From NCBI GenBank assembly GCA_019237945.1, contig JAFAOG010000036.1:1-39300 (forward strand): a stretch of 39,300 bases of DNA. The letters are read 5' to 3'. The stretch's first letter is position 1; every line of letters starts with the position of its first letter. The position numbers were made by a program, and so were the translations under genes. This document shows, one piece after another, positions 1 through 7,580 of this stretch. The stretch is from Deltaproteobacteria bacterium (GTDB lineage Bacteria; Myxococcota_A; Polyangia; Haliangiales; Haliangiaceae). The notes under the pieces are model-generated. The model did not search any database and was not told where the DNA came from. It was given only the letters and a program-made list of their open reading frames with translations.

Positions 1-345
1 TACGCCGAGCTCGACAGCGGCGACGTCCGCGCGCTCGGCGACGAGATACGCGGCCCCACCTGGGCTTGCTCCGGGGATGCCTTCGGCGTCGCCGGTTGCT
101 GGCTAGGTGTTGCCGACCGCTGCGCGCCGGTCGTCGAGCTTGCCTCGCCGCTCTTCACGCGTCTCGCGTGGGTTCCCGCCGGTCCGAAGCAGCACGGCGA
201 CGCCTGCTCGTTCACGTCCTATCCGGACGGCGCGTACGACGACTGCGGGAACGGACTCTTCTGCTACCAGGGCACTTGCCACACGCTGTGCGCCGACGGC
301 GGCGTCATCGACGGCTACCCGCGCGAAGTCCTGCTCTGCGATTAG
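1..345 (+). CDS. C-terminal part of a Cys-rich exported protein
   Basis: The frame is open from the first base to a TAG at 343-345, giving the last 114 residues of a protein whose start lies before the window. The visible part is rich in cysteine, with a cluster near residues 74-100 containing GDAC, YDDCGNGLFCY and CHTLC. Spacing of the type CGxGLxCxxxxC is common in myxobacterial exported proteins, where the cysteines probably form disulfides. No catalytic motif is visible and I cannot name the family. It converges on the small Pro-rich gene at 363-515, with 17 nt between the stops. The reading is firm because no other frame gives such a coherent composition; function is unknown. Confidence 0.75.
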   Translation, partial: YAELDSGDVRALGDEIRGPTWACSGDAFGVAGCWLGVADRCAPVVELASPLFTRLAWVPAGPKQHGDACSFTSYPDGAYDDCGNGLFCYQGTCHTLCADGGVIDGYPREVLLCD

Positions 346-362
346 CGACTGTCGTGGACCGG

Positions 363-515
363 CTACTCGACTTCGCCCGGGTCGACGATCGGCGTCGCGT
401 CCGGCTCGTGCGTCTCCGGCGCTTCGGGCTCGTGCTTGATGCCTCGCGACGGCGCGGGGTCGTGGGACAGCGGCGTCTTCGGCGGGGGCTGCGGATGATT
501 CGGATCGGTCGGCAT
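363..515 (-). CDS. Small Pro/Glu-rich protein (50 aa)
   Basis: The minus-strand frame begins with ATG (MPTDPNHPQPPPKTPL) and ends at a TAG at 363-365. About a quarter of the residues are proline and the C-terminal half is acidic (EAPETHEPD, IVDPGEVE). It has no signal peptide, membrane segment or cysteine, so it is probably a disordered cytoplasmic peptide. The composition and the IVD near the end recall the 77-aa protein at 2616-2849, suggesting the same loose family. It fills the gap between the Cys-rich gene and the ankyrin gene. No convincing -10 or Shine-Dalgarno sequence lies before it, so it could be a chance frame in GC-rich DNA. Confidence 0.45.
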   Translation of the reverse strand: MPTDPNHPQPPPKTPLSHDPAPSRGIKHEPEAPETHEPDATPIVDPGEVE

Positions 516-543
516 GACCGTGGATCGTGCAAATCGCGGGGCA

Positions 544-549
544 TACGAT
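544..549 (+). promoter_or_regulatory. -10 element TACGAT, leaderless arrangement
   Basis: TACGAT ends 6 nt before the GTG at 556. The same hexamer at the same distance occurs before the genes at 1138 and 6771. This puts the expected transcription start on the start codon and is the reason for preferring GTG 556 over the ATG at 514. No clear -35 is visible. Confidence 0.55.
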
Positions 550-555
550 GTTCTC

Positions 556-1125
556 GTGGAGCTGCTGGAGCTGTGTCGGGCGATCGCGGCGGGCGAGCGC
601 GCACGGGTCGAGCGGGCGATCGCGGCGGAGCCGGCGCTGGCGCGGGCGGCGTTGAAGCAGGGTGCGACGCGCGCGGATCCGCATACGTATCGGCTCGCGC
701 CGTTCGGGCACTACGTGTACGCCGGAGATACGGCGCTGCATGTGGCGGCGGCGGCGTACGAGGCGGCGATCGCGCGGTTGCTGCTGAAGCACGGTGCGGA
801 CGTCGGGGCGGAGAATCGGCTCGGGCAAACGCCGCTGCACTACGCGGCGGATGGGCAGCCGGGGAGCGCACACTGGAACCCGCGCGCGCAGGTCGCCGTG
901 ATCAAGGTGCTGGTAGGCGCGGGTGCGCAGGTCGACGCGGGCCCGGTGACGCCGTTGCACCGCGCGGTGCGGACGCGGTGCGCGAGCGCGGTCGCGGCGT
1001 TGATCGCGGCGGGCGCGCGCGTCGACGCGAAGGCGCGGCGGCTCGCCGTGACGACGACCGGGCGCGGCGGTAGCGGCTCACCTTCGGCTCTCGCGGAACA
1101 GCGACGGATCGCGCGCCTGCTCTGA
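556..1125 (+). CDS. Ankyrin-repeat protein
   Basis: The 189-residue product contains at least three ankyrin units. Diagnostic pieces are DTALHVAAAA followed by LLLKHGADV, then GQTPLHYAADG, then VTPLHRAVRT followed by LIAAGARVDA. Ankyrin repeats bind other proteins, and here no catalytic domain is attached. There is no signal peptide, so it is presumably cytoplasmic. The frame is also open from an ATG at 514, but the TACGAT hexamer at 544-549 lies 6 nt before GTG 556, as for several other genes here, so the shorter start (VELLELCRAIAAGE) is preferred. The next gene's -10 element begins directly after this stop codon. Binding partner and role are unknown. Confidence 0.85.
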   Translation: MELLELCRAIAAGERARVERAIAAEPALARAALKQGATRADPHTYRLAPFGHYVYAGDTALHVAAAAYEAAIARLLLKHGADVGAENRLGQTPLHYAADGQPGSAHWNPRAQVAVIKVLVGAGAQVDAGPVTPLHRAVRTRCASAVAALIAAGARVDAKARRLAVTTTGRGGSGSPSALAEQRRIARLL

Positions 1126-1131
1126 TACGAT
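1126..1131 (+). promoter_or_regulatory. Extended -10 (TGA-TACGAT) for the lipoprotein gene
   Basis: TACGAT is preceded by TGA at 1123-1125, giving an extended -10, and ends 6 nt before GTG 1138. The TGA is also the stop codon of the ankyrin gene, so promoter and stop overlap. A leaderless transcript is expected. Confidence 0.55.
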
Positions 1132-1137
1132 CGCAGC

Positions 1138-2601
1138 GTGCGCTGGCGGTTGCTCGTGCTCGCATGCGGTGCGTGTGGGCGCATCGGCTTCACGGCGCGC
1201 GCCGGCGATGCGGGTGATGCGGGCGGCGATGCGGCATTCGCGGTCAGCGATGCAACGATGTTGCCGGCGACCGCGATCGCGCTCGACGGACCGGCGGGCG
1301 TCGCGTGGACGGCGCTCGACTGCGGCAGCGTCGATGCGCGCGGCGTGTTCACGGCGCCGACGGTCCCGGGCGACTGCCACGTGCAGATCGCGGCGGGCGC
1401 TCAGACCGCGACCGCGACCGTGCACGTCGAGCTGCCGGGGGTGGCGCACGCGATCGCGCCCGTCGGGACGCTCGCGAATGCGACGGGCATGTCGAGCGAG
1501 CGGCGGATGGTGTACGTCGACGACGAGTGGTGGGTGTTCTTCGCGTCGTCGCTGACGGGCAACGGGCTGTCGAGCGCGCACTCGGCTGACTTCGTGACGT
1601 GGGCGGCGGGCGCGTTCCTGGCGACACCGAACGGACTTGCCGGCGACGGCCGCAACATCGATGTCGCGGCGCGCGACCTCGGCGGACATCACGTCGTGCA
1701 CGCGGCGCTCAGCTACGAGACCGGGCGCGGTCGGTATCACGTGCGCGGCGAGATCGCCGGTGGCGCGATCGCGTGGGGCGCGCCGCAGGTCGTGAACCAG
1801 GGCGGGGTCGTGTCGCCCGACGGCCCGAGCGTCGTGATCACCGCCGGTGGCCAGGTCGTCGACGGCACCGGCTACCTGATGACGCCGCAGACGCCACCGC
1901 TCATGCCGTGCGGTGACGGCGACAACGTGATCTACACGGCCGCGATGCTCGACACCGGCACCACGAGCTTCGACGCCATCGGGTGGAACCAGAAGGTCGT
2001 GTGGTGCGTCGGCGTGCGAAGCAATGCGCGCCGGCTGCTCTCGGACGGCGAGACGCTCTACGACCTGTTCGACGACGCGCAGATGGATCCGCAGCCCGAC
2101 AACCTGTTCTTCAACGTGCGCCGGCCCGACGGCGCGTGGCTGCCGGACGAGACGACGTACACGGTGCCCCCGCGCGTGTTCGCGACCGATACGGCGTTCC
2201 AGCTCGAGGACTGGGACGCGATGATCGTCGGCCGCACGCTGCACGCGATTCGCCGGCTGCCGAATGACGCGTTCGAGCACGCGACGTACGACCTCGACGC
2301 CGGCGGGCCGTGGACGATGGCGGCCGCGCCCGTGAATCGCGGCATCACGCCGAGCAGCGGCGTCGTGCTCGAGCCGTACGGCGTCGGCATGCTCGCGGTG
2401 ATCATCAGCGGCGGCAGCTCGCTGCAGTACGCGTACTTCGACGGCACCGCGTGGACGCCCTGGCACGACCTCGGTGGCGGTGCGGCGGCGAACCGCTTCG
2501 CGATCAGCGGCGGCGCGGCGGCGGGCGTGCGGCCCGCGATCATGTGGACCGAGCAGACGGGGACGAATGCATTCGAGCTCGCCGGCGTGCAGCTGCCGTA
2601 G
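1138..2601 (+). CDS. Lipoprotein with sialidase/GH43-like beta-propeller appearance
   Basis: This 487-residue protein starts at a GTG with a very short lipoprotein signal (MRWRLLVLACGACG; the lipid-bearing Cys is probably residue 10 or 13). A short Ala/Asp-rich stretch and an Ig-like segment (about residues 40-105) precede a long region rich in Trp, Gly and Asp with blade-like pieces such as RRMVYVDDEWWVFFAS, SADFVTWAAG and YAYFDGTAWTPWHDL. This resembles the five-bladed propellers of glycosidases and sialidases, but I see no certain catalytic residues, so enzyme activity is only a possibility. It should be anchored in the outer membrane or periplasm. It converges on the Pro-rich gene, 14 nt away. 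Confidence 0.8.
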   Translation: MRWRLLVLACGACGRIGFTARAGDAGDAGGDAAFAVSDATMLPATAIALDGPAGVAWTALDCGSVDARGVFTAPTVPGDCHVQIAAGAQTATATVHVELPGVAHAIAPVGTLANATGMSSERRMVYVDDEWWVFFASSLTGNGLSSAHSADFVTWAAGAFLATPNGLAGDGRNIDVAARDLGGHHVVHAALSYETGRGRYHVRGEIAGGAIAWGAPQVVNQGGVVSPDGPSVVITAGGQVVDGTGYLMTPQTPPLMPCGDGDNVIYTAAMLDTGTTSFDAIGWNQKVVWCVGVRSNARRLLSDGETLYDLFDDAQMDPQPDNLFFNVRRPDGAWLPDETTYTVPPRVFATDTAFQLEDWDAMIVGRTLHAIRRLPNDAFEHATYDLDAGGPWTMAAAPVNRGITPSSGVVLEPYGVGMLAVIISGGSSLQYAYFDGTAWTPWHDLGGGAAANRFAISGGAAAGVRPAIMWTEQTGTNAFELAGVQLP

Positions 2602-2615
2602 CTCGCCGGCGCACC

Positions 2616-2849
2616 CTAATCGACGATCTCGGGCGGACCGGGCGGCTCGGGCGGATCGCCCTCGGGCGGCACCGGCGACGGGTCGTGCGGGTCGGGCGGC
2701 TGCGCCGGCGGATCGTGGCGCGCGGGCTCGTGCGACGGCGGATCCTTCTGCGGCGGGATCTCGGTGTCGGGTTTCGGCGGCTTTGCCGGTGGGCGCGGGC
2801 CCTCGGGCGAGACGGCGTGCCACGCGGGGGCGGGCATTGTGGGGTCCAT
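2616..2849 (-). CDS. Small Pro-rich acidic protein (77 aa)
   Basis: The product is roughly one third proline, with short units such as PPEGDPP, EPPGPPEIVD and DPPSHEPARHDPP. It has no signal peptide, cysteine or hydrophobic segment and is probably disordered. It lies 21 nt downstream of the methyltransferase gene on the same strand and could be cotranscribed with it. An alternative start is the Met at residue 5. Similar composition and an IVD near the C-terminus link it to the 50-aa protein at 363-515. Function is unknown, and GC-rich DNA can produce such frames by chance. Confidence 0.5.
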   Translation of the reverse strand: MDPTMPAPAWHAVSPEGPRPPAKPPKPDTEIPPQKDPPSHEPARHDPPAQPPDPHDPSPVPPEGDPPEPPGPPEIVD

Positions 2850-2870
2850 GCAGGTGCGAGTTGCAAGGAG

Positions 2871-3611
2871 CTAGCCGAGCCGGCGCGCGACGAATGCGAG
2901 AGTTGCGTACGGGATGACGACCTCACCGCCGGCGCGATCGATGATGGCCGCGATCGCGGCGAACAGCGCGTCACGGTTGGCTTGCGGCAGCACGGCGTGG
3001 TCGGAGTACGTCGCGATCAGGTCGAGGTACTGCTGCGTCGTGTAGCGCTGCGTCCATGCGAAGTCGTGGATGCGCGGCGGCGCGAACACGCCGCTGTCGC
3101 GGATCTCCGTCTCGTACTTCGCGCGGTGATCGACGACCGGCTGCAGGCGCGCGGCGTCGCCGACCCAGTGCGCGGCGTAGACGGCGTCGAGCTCGGCGCG
3201 CAGGGACAGCTCGAAGTCGGCGATGTTGTAGAGCAGCACGAGGTGCGGCGCCGCGGCGGCGGCGAGCACGTACTTCTTCGCCGGATCCATCCAGTGCCAG
3301 GCCTGGGCGGCGACCACGGTGTCGTAGTCGTGCTCGACGACATCTTCGAACCGCGCCTCGACGACGCGTACGCGCGGCAGATCCTTCGCGCGCAGGGCAG
3401 CCGCCATCGTCGCGCCCGGCTCGACCGCGGTGACGTGGAGCCCCACGCGCGCGAGCAGCTCGGTCGCCTTGCCCGTGCCGGCGCCGATCTCGAGGACGCG
3501 CGGCCCGAGCTCGCGGATCACGTCGATCGCGCGGAGGTCGTACGACGGGCGTGCGGCGTCGTAGAGCGCGGCGTTGCGATCGAAGGAGGTGCGGCGGTTG
3601 TCGTCGATCAT
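2871..3611 (-). CDS. Class I SAM-dependent methyltransferase
   Basis: The 246-residue protein has the Rossmann-type SAM-binding motif I RVLEIGAGTGKATE, an acidic residue ending strand 2 (VTAVEPG), and a motif-IV region VVAAQAWHWMDPAKK. N-terminal FDRNAALYDAARPSYD is typical of the Methyltransf_11/25-type proteins often annotated as ubiquinone/menaquinone-biosynthesis-like. The substrate cannot be read from the sequence. The frame extends to a TTG at 3632, but the ATG at 3611 (MIDDNRRTSFDR) gives a normal N-terminus. The gene starts 25 nt after the puuD stop on the same strand, so the two may be cotranscribed. The methyltransferase at 11421-12167 is of a related type. Confidence 0.9.
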   Translation of the reverse strand: MIDDNRRTSFDRNAALYDAARPSYDLRAIDVIRELGPRVLEIGAGTGKATELLARVGLHVTAVEPGATMAAALRAKDLPRVRVVEARFEDVVEHDYDTVVAAQAWHWMDPAKKYVLAAAAAPHLVLLYNIADFELSLRAELDAVYAAHWVGDAARLQPVVDHRAKYETEIRDSGVFAPPRIHDFAWTQRYTTQQYLDLIATYSDHAVLPQANRDALFAAIAAIIDRAGGEVVIPYATLAFVARRLG

Positions 3612-3636
3612 GGCATCCCGACGGTCAGCCAACCCA

Positions 3637-4833
3637 TCACTGGAGGGAGTCGACCCACTCGGCGAGCTCGGCGCGCTCGCGCGGCGTGATCTGCGTCTTG
3701 TTGTTGAACGGCATGTTGCCGAGCTCGTACGCGCGGTACTTGATGCGCGGCGCCATCGTGCGGATCTGGTCGGGCGTATCGAACATCACGCCGACCGGTG
3801 CGGAGTGGAAGACGTCGTCGGACGGCTTCTTGCTGTGACACGGCAGGCAGCGCACGCCGATGATCTCCTTGACGCGATCGAGCGTGACCGGGTGATCGAT
3901 GCCGTACTTCGGCGTCGCCTTGATGTGCGAGATCACCATCAGGCCCGCGATCGCGACGGCGAGCGAGGCGAGCGCGGGGGCCAGCCAGGCGCCGAGCGCG
4001 AGCTGCTTGCCGCCGCCCGTGTAGCGGATGTTCATGAAGTGGCGGACGCCCGCGCCGCCGACGAACACGAAGATCAGGATCAGCCAGTTCAGGTGATGGG
4101 TCGTCGCCGCCGAGAAGTGGTTCGACACCATGATGAACAGCAGCGGAAACGTGAAGTAGTTGTTGTGAATCGAGCGGTGCTTCGCCGCGATCGAGTACTT
4201 CGGATCCTGCTCGCGGCCCGCGAGCGTCGCCGCGATCAGCTCCTTCTGCGACGGCAGGATCACGAGCCACACGTTGCCCGTCATCAGCGTGCCGACGAGC
4301 ACGCCGGTCTGGATGTACGCGGCGCGGCCGCTGAAGACCTGCGAGAACGCGAAGATCGATCCGAACAGCAGCACGACCGAGATCACGGTCGCGACGCGCG
4401 GGTTCGTCTCGCCGACGGTGCGCCAGATCGCGTCGTAGATCAGCCAGCCGCAGAACAGCGAGCTGATCGAGAGCGTGATCGCGATCGTCGGACCGACGTC
4501 GTGGACGCTCGGATCGACGAGGAACGCTGCGCCGTGGAAGTAGTAGACGATCACGAGCAGCGAGATGCCCGTCAGCCACGTGATGCCGTTCTGCCACTTG
4601 AACCAGTGCAGCGTCGGCGGCAGCTCGCCCGGCTCGAGCAGCTTCTTCTCGACGTCGTAGAACGCGCCGGAGTGGACCATGAAGATCTTGCCCTGCGAGA
4701 GCCGCGTCAGCTGCGCCGACTTCTCGAGGTTCCGATCGAGCCAGTTGAACAGCATCGAGTTGCCGACCCACATGATTCCGGCGATCAGGTGCGCCCACCG
4801 AAACAGGGCGTCGAGCAGCTCGCGTACGTCCAC
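3637..4833 (-). CDS. puuD: Membrane urate hydroxylase with C-terminal cytochrome c domain (PuuD)
   Basis: PuuD oxidises urate to 5-hydroxyisourate and passes electrons to a c-type cytochrome instead of making peroxide. The 398-residue protein has several hydrophobic helices (for example WAHLIAGIMWVGNSMLF, ITWLTGISLLVIVYYF, LIFVFVGGAGV) matching the urate-oxidase N-terminal (DUF989) family. It ends in a cytochrome c domain with the haem motif CLPCH (Cys329, Cys332, His333) and a likely axial Met in GNMPFNN (about Met374). The length is close to that of known PuuD. The GTG at 4833 is preceded by AGGA about 10 nt upstream. No hydroxyisourate hydrolase, OHCU decarboxylase or allantoinase gene is adjacent, so later steps must be encoded elsewhere. 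Confidence 0.93.
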   Translation of the reverse strand: MDVRELLDALFRWAHLIAGIMWVGNSMLFNWLDRNLEKSAQLTRLSQGKIFMVHSGAFYDVEKKLLEPGELPPTLHWFKWQNGITWLTGISLLVIVYYFHGAAFLVDPSVHDVGPTIAITLSISSLFCGWLIYDAIWRTVGETNPRVATVISVVLLFGSIFAFSQVFSGRAAYIQTGVLVGTLMTGNVWLVILPSQKELIAATLAGREQDPKYSIAAKHRSIHNNYFTFPLLFIMVSNHFSAATTHHLNWLILIFVFVGGAGVRHFMNIRYTGGGKQLALGAWLAPALASLAVAIAGLMVISHIKATPKYGIDHPVTLDRVKEIIGVRCLPCHSKKPSDDVFHSAPVGVMFDTPDQIRTMAPRIKYRAYELGNMPFNNKTQITPRERAELAEWVDSLQ

Positions 4834-4874
4834 GGGCGCAAGTTCCTACAAATCGTTCGCGATCGGTAGTGCGG

Positions 4875-4896
4875 GCCACGCGTGTTTCAGCGTGGC
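4875..4896. promoter_or_regulatory. Inverted repeat between puuD and the HELSE-protein gene
   Basis: GCCACGC and GCGTGGC form a perfect 7-bp inverted repeat around an 8-nt centre (GTGTTTCA) in the 157-bp divergent intergenic region. It is about 40 nt upstream of the puuD start. It could be an operator for a purine-responsive repressor or a structured leader; no regulator gene is adjacent. There is no T-tract on either side. Confidence 0.35.
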
Positions 4897-4954
4897 GCGG
4901 CGAAATGGCAAGTCGGGTCGCCAGCTTGCGCATCAGGTGTACAAGCGAATGTCA

Positions 4955-4983
4955 TTCGACGCCGAGGTCATCTGATGTAGGTT
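4955..4983 (+). promoter_or_regulatory. Promoter of the HELSE-protein gene
   Basis: TTCGAC at 4955-4960 and TAGGTT at 4978-4983 are separated by 17 nt, the standard sigma-70 spacing. The -10 ends 7 nt before the ATG at 4991, so the mRNA should be leaderless or nearly so. Confidence 0.55.
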
Positions 4984-4990
4984 CGCCGCC

Positions 4991-5896
4991 ATGAAGCAGC
5001 TTGCCCTCGCTCTCGTTCTCCCGCTCTCGCTCGGTGCGTGCCTCGACATGTCCGACGAGTCCTCTGTCGATCAGGCCGCGACCGGTGAAGCGAACGGCGA
5101 CCTCCACGGCGCCCCCGAGCACCTCCACCATCAGAAGGGCTTCGCGCACGGCGGTGGCGGCGGCGCGAGCGGCTCTCCGGTGATGACGTCGCACGGCGGC
5201 ACGGTGCTGACGACCAACAAGACGTTCGCGATCTTCTGGGGCGACTGGACGAATCCGGGCGACAAGATCACCGGCATCGACAGCTTCTTCCAGGGCTGGG
5301 GCGGCAGCCACATGGCGGGCGACTCGACGGAGTACGCCGGCACGAACGGCCAGGTCACGGCGGCCTCGACGTACCTCGGTCACACGTTCGATACGTCGGC
5401 GGCGCCGCGCAAGGCGCTGACGACGAACAGCGCGGTCGCCGAGGCGTGCAAGATCACGAACAACAACCCCGACCCGAACGGCGTGTACTTCATCTACACG
5501 TCGACGGGCGCCGGTCACGTCAACTACTGCGCCTGGCACAGCTGGGGCACGTGCAGCAACGGCGCGCCGATCCAGGTCGCGTACATGCCGAACGTCGATG
5601 GCATCGCGGGCTGCGATCCGGTCGCCCCGGCGTCGCTCGGTCACTCGCAGGGCCTCAACGCGGTCATCAACGTGACGTCGCACGAGCTGTCGGAAACGAT
5701 CACCGACCCGCGCGGCGCCGGTTGGTTCGACGCGAGCGGCAACGAGAACGGCGACAAGTGCGCGTGGACGTTCAACGGCGTCGAGACGCTGTCGAACGGC
5801 TCGCAGTGGTACCTGCAGGGCGAGTGGTCGAACGCGGCCTACAACGCGGGCACCGGCATCGCGAACTCGGCCGGCCAGAAGGGCTGCCTCTACTAG
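4991..5896 (+). CDS. Exported protein with HELSE motif, EXORDIUM/Phi-1-like
   Basis: The 301-residue protein has a lipoprotein-type signal (LPLSLGAC, Cys17) followed by an acidic, His- and Gly-rich linker. The folded part (about residue 65 on) contains TFAIFWGDWTNPGD, an AYMPNVDGIAGCDP segment, NVTSHELSETITDPRG and GNENGDKCAW. A HELxExxTDP segment followed by a Gly-rich turn and Cys is found in proteins related to plant EXORDIUM/phosphate-induced protein 1 and in some putative zinc peptidases. HELSE lacks the second His of HExxH, so peptidase activity is uncertain. It ends 28 nt from the convergent HAD gene. Likely extracellular or on the outer membrane; role unknown. Confidence 0.75.
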   Translation: MKQLALALVLPLSLGACLDMSDESSVDQAATGEANGDLHGAPEHLHHQKGFAHGGGGGASGSPVMTSHGGTVLTTNKTFAIFWGDWTNPGDKITGIDSFFQGWGGSHMAGDSTEYAGTNGQVTAASTYLGHTFDTSAAPRKALTTNSAVAEACKITNNNPDPNGVYFIYTSTGAGHVNYCAWHSWGTCSNGAPIQVAYMPNVDGIAGCDPVAPASLGHSQGLNAVINVTSHELSETITDPRGAGWFDASGNENGDKCAWTFNGVETLSNGSQWYLQGEWSNAAYNAGTGIANSAGQKGCLY

Positions 5897-5924
5897 GCGC
5901 TCCCCGCCGCGCGGCCCTAAGGAG

Positions 5925-6743
5925 CTAGCCCCACGCGCGGCGCACCGCTTCGGCGATGCCGCCGCCCGCGCCGGCAGGGCGACCGAGGACATCGGTCGCC
6001 TTTTCGCGTACGTGGTCCGGCGCTTCGCCCATGACGAAGCTCTTGCCGGCGACCTCGAACATCGGCACGTCGTTGACCCAGTCGCCGACGACGACCGCCT
6101 GATCGACGGACGCACCGATCCGCTCGCACAGCGCGCGCAACGCGGTTCCTTTGTTCGGGCCCTGCGCGCGGACGAGCACCGCGTGCTTGCCCGGGCACGC
6201 GCTGACCGCGAAGCTGACCGAGAAGATGTGGTCGGCATGCACGCGCAGCTCGGCGTGGGCGGCGGCGACCTCGGCCGCATCGCCGATCGCGACCGCCGCG
6301 AGGGGATCGTTGGCCCACACGTGCCCGTCGAGCGCCTCCTCGACGACGCGCAGCTTCGGCGACCACGTCGAGACGTAGCGCGCGTAGGGCTCGCCGCGCT
6401 CGTCGTGGTGGATGCCGTCGGCCTCGAAGATGAAGCTCGCGAGGCCGTGCGCCTTGAAGGCGGTGCGCAGCGCGGCCGTCGATGTCGGCGTCATCGCGTG
6501 GTGGTGCAGCGTCTTGCCCGCGACCTCGACGAGGTGGCTGCCTTCCATGCAGGCGATCGCGCCTTCGATCCCGCAGGTCTGGGCCGCGAACAGCGCGCCC
6601 GAGTGGAGACGGCCCGTGACGATCGTGACGCACACGCCGGCATCGCGAAGCTCGCGGATCGCCGCGATGTCCCGCTCGTCGACCCGGCCGTCGGCTCGCA
6701 GGAGAGTTCCGTCGAGGTCCACTGCGAGGAGCCGGTACGTCAT
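5925..6743 (-). CDS. HAD-superfamily Cof-type phosphatase
   Basis: All four HAD motifs are present in the 272-residue protein. Motif I is VDLDGTLL, with nucleophile Asp9 and acid/base Asp11. Motif II is TIVTGR, motif III is the Lys in GPNKGTAL, and motif IV is VVGDWVNDVPMF. The large C2-type cap between motifs II and III is typical of the Cof/YidA branch, which dephosphorylates sugar phosphates and related small molecules; the specific substrate cannot be told. The ATG at 6743 is preceded by the hexamer TACAGT 8 nt upstream. The gene is divergent from the ECF sigma gene with only 27 bp between start codons, so each gene's upstream promoter region lies in the other's coding sequence. Confidence 0.92.
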   Translation of the reverse strand: MTYRLLAVDLDGTLLRADGRVDERDIAAIRELRDAGVCVTIVTGRLHSGALFAAQTCGIEGAIACMEGSHLVEVAGKTLHHHAMTPTSTAALRTAFKAHGLASFIFEADGIHHDERGEPYARYVSTWSPKLRVVEEALDGHVWANDPLAAVAIGDAAEVAAAHAELRVHADHIFSVSFAVSACPGKHAVLVRAQGPNKGTALRALCERIGASVDQAVVVGDWVNDVPMFEVAGKSFVMGEAPDHVREKATDVLGRPAGAGGGIAEAVRRAWG

Positions 6744-6770
6744 CGCCTGGCACTGTAGTACGATTCAGCT
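6744..6770. promoter_or_regulatory. 27-bp divergent promoter region
   Basis: The whole gap between two start codons holds two -10 hexamers. TACAGT on the minus strand (6752-6757) ends 8 nt before the HAD ATG. TACGAT on the plus strand (6759-6764) ends 6 nt before the sigma-factor GTG. There is no room for leaders with ribosome binding sites, so both mRNAs should be leaderless and the promoters probably compete. Confidence 0.6.
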
Positions 6771-7580
6771 GTGTCGGCAGACGAGCGCGTGACGGCAGCA
6801 GCGGCGAGGATCTCGGCCGCGGGGCGCGCGGCGTGGCCCGGCGTCGAGCTCAGTGATGCGCTGATCGTCGAGAGCCTCGAGCAGCGGCTGCGCGATGACC
6901 CGCAGATGGTGATGGACGAGCTCAAGGATGCCGACCTCTACCTCGCGATGGCGTTGACGCGGAAGGATCCGATCGCCGTGCGGGCGTTCGAGGACAAGCT
7001 CGTGCCGCAGATGGACGTCGCGCTGCGGCGCCTGCGGCTCGCGGGCGGCACGGCGGATGAAGTGAAGCAGGCGTTGCGCGTCGAGCTGCTCGCCGACGGC
7101 AAGATCGCGGACTTCGCGGGGCGCGGCGAGCTCGCGGCGTGGGTGCGCGTGTCGGCGACGCGCAAGGCGCTCAAGCTGGTGCGGCGCGCCGATCGCGAGG
7201 AGACGCTCGACGAGATCCTGCTCGACCACTGGCCGAACGCGACCAGCAATCAGGGCGACAAGCACATTCGCTCGACGTACACGGCCGAGCTCAAGAAGGC
7301 GATCCGCGAGGCGTTCGCGGCGCTCGAGGTGCGGCAGCGCAACATCCTGCGCCAGCACATCCTCGACGAGCTGACGATCGACGACCTCGCTCGCCTCTAC
7401 CGCGTCCATCGCGCGACCTGTGCGCGCTGGCTGGCGGATGCCCGGGCGGACCTCGGCAAGCTGACGCGCAAAAAACTCCTGGCATCTCTCAAGGTGGGCA
7501 GCCAGGATCTCGACAGCTTGCTGCGGTTCCTCGACAGCGATATCGAGCTGTCGATCTCGCGCATCTTGCAATCGAAATGA
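6771..7580 (+). CDS. ECF-type sigma factor, Myxococcales family (TIGR03001-like)
   Basis: The 269-residue protein matches the pattern of the sigma-70 factors called Myxococcales family 1. It has a sigma-2 region in the middle (FEDKLVPQMDVALRRL to RVSATRKALKLVRRADRE), then sigma-4 with FAALEVRQRNILRQHILDEL and the helix-turn-helix TIDDLARLYRVHRATCARWL, and a C-terminal extension after sigma-4. Its start codon GTG 6771 follows TACGAT by 6 nt. The stop codon overlaps the start of the kinase gene (ATGA at 7577-7580), so the two are translationally coupled. Sigma factors of this kind are thought to be controlled by the partner kinase rather than a classical anti-sigma factor. The regulon cannot be deduced. 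Confidence 0.9.
   Translation: MSADERVTAAAARISAAGRAAWPGVELSDALIVESLEQRLRDDPQMVMDELKDADLYLAMALTRKDPIAVRAFEDKLVPQMDVALRRLRLAGGTADEVKQALRVELLADGKIADFAGRGELAAWVRVSATRKALKLVRRADREETLDEILLDHWPNATSNQGDKHIRSTYTAELKKAIREAFAALEVRQRNILRQHILDELTIDDLARLYRVHRATCARWLADARADLGKLTRKKLLASLKVGSQDLDSLLRFLDSDIELSISRILQSK

Noticed and set aside
3608-4933. Long Arg-rich frames overlapping puuD and most other genes on both strands
   Set aside because: They have the Arg/Ala/Pro-biased composition of shadow frames in GC-rich DNA and lack motifs, while the overlapping frame has a clear family.
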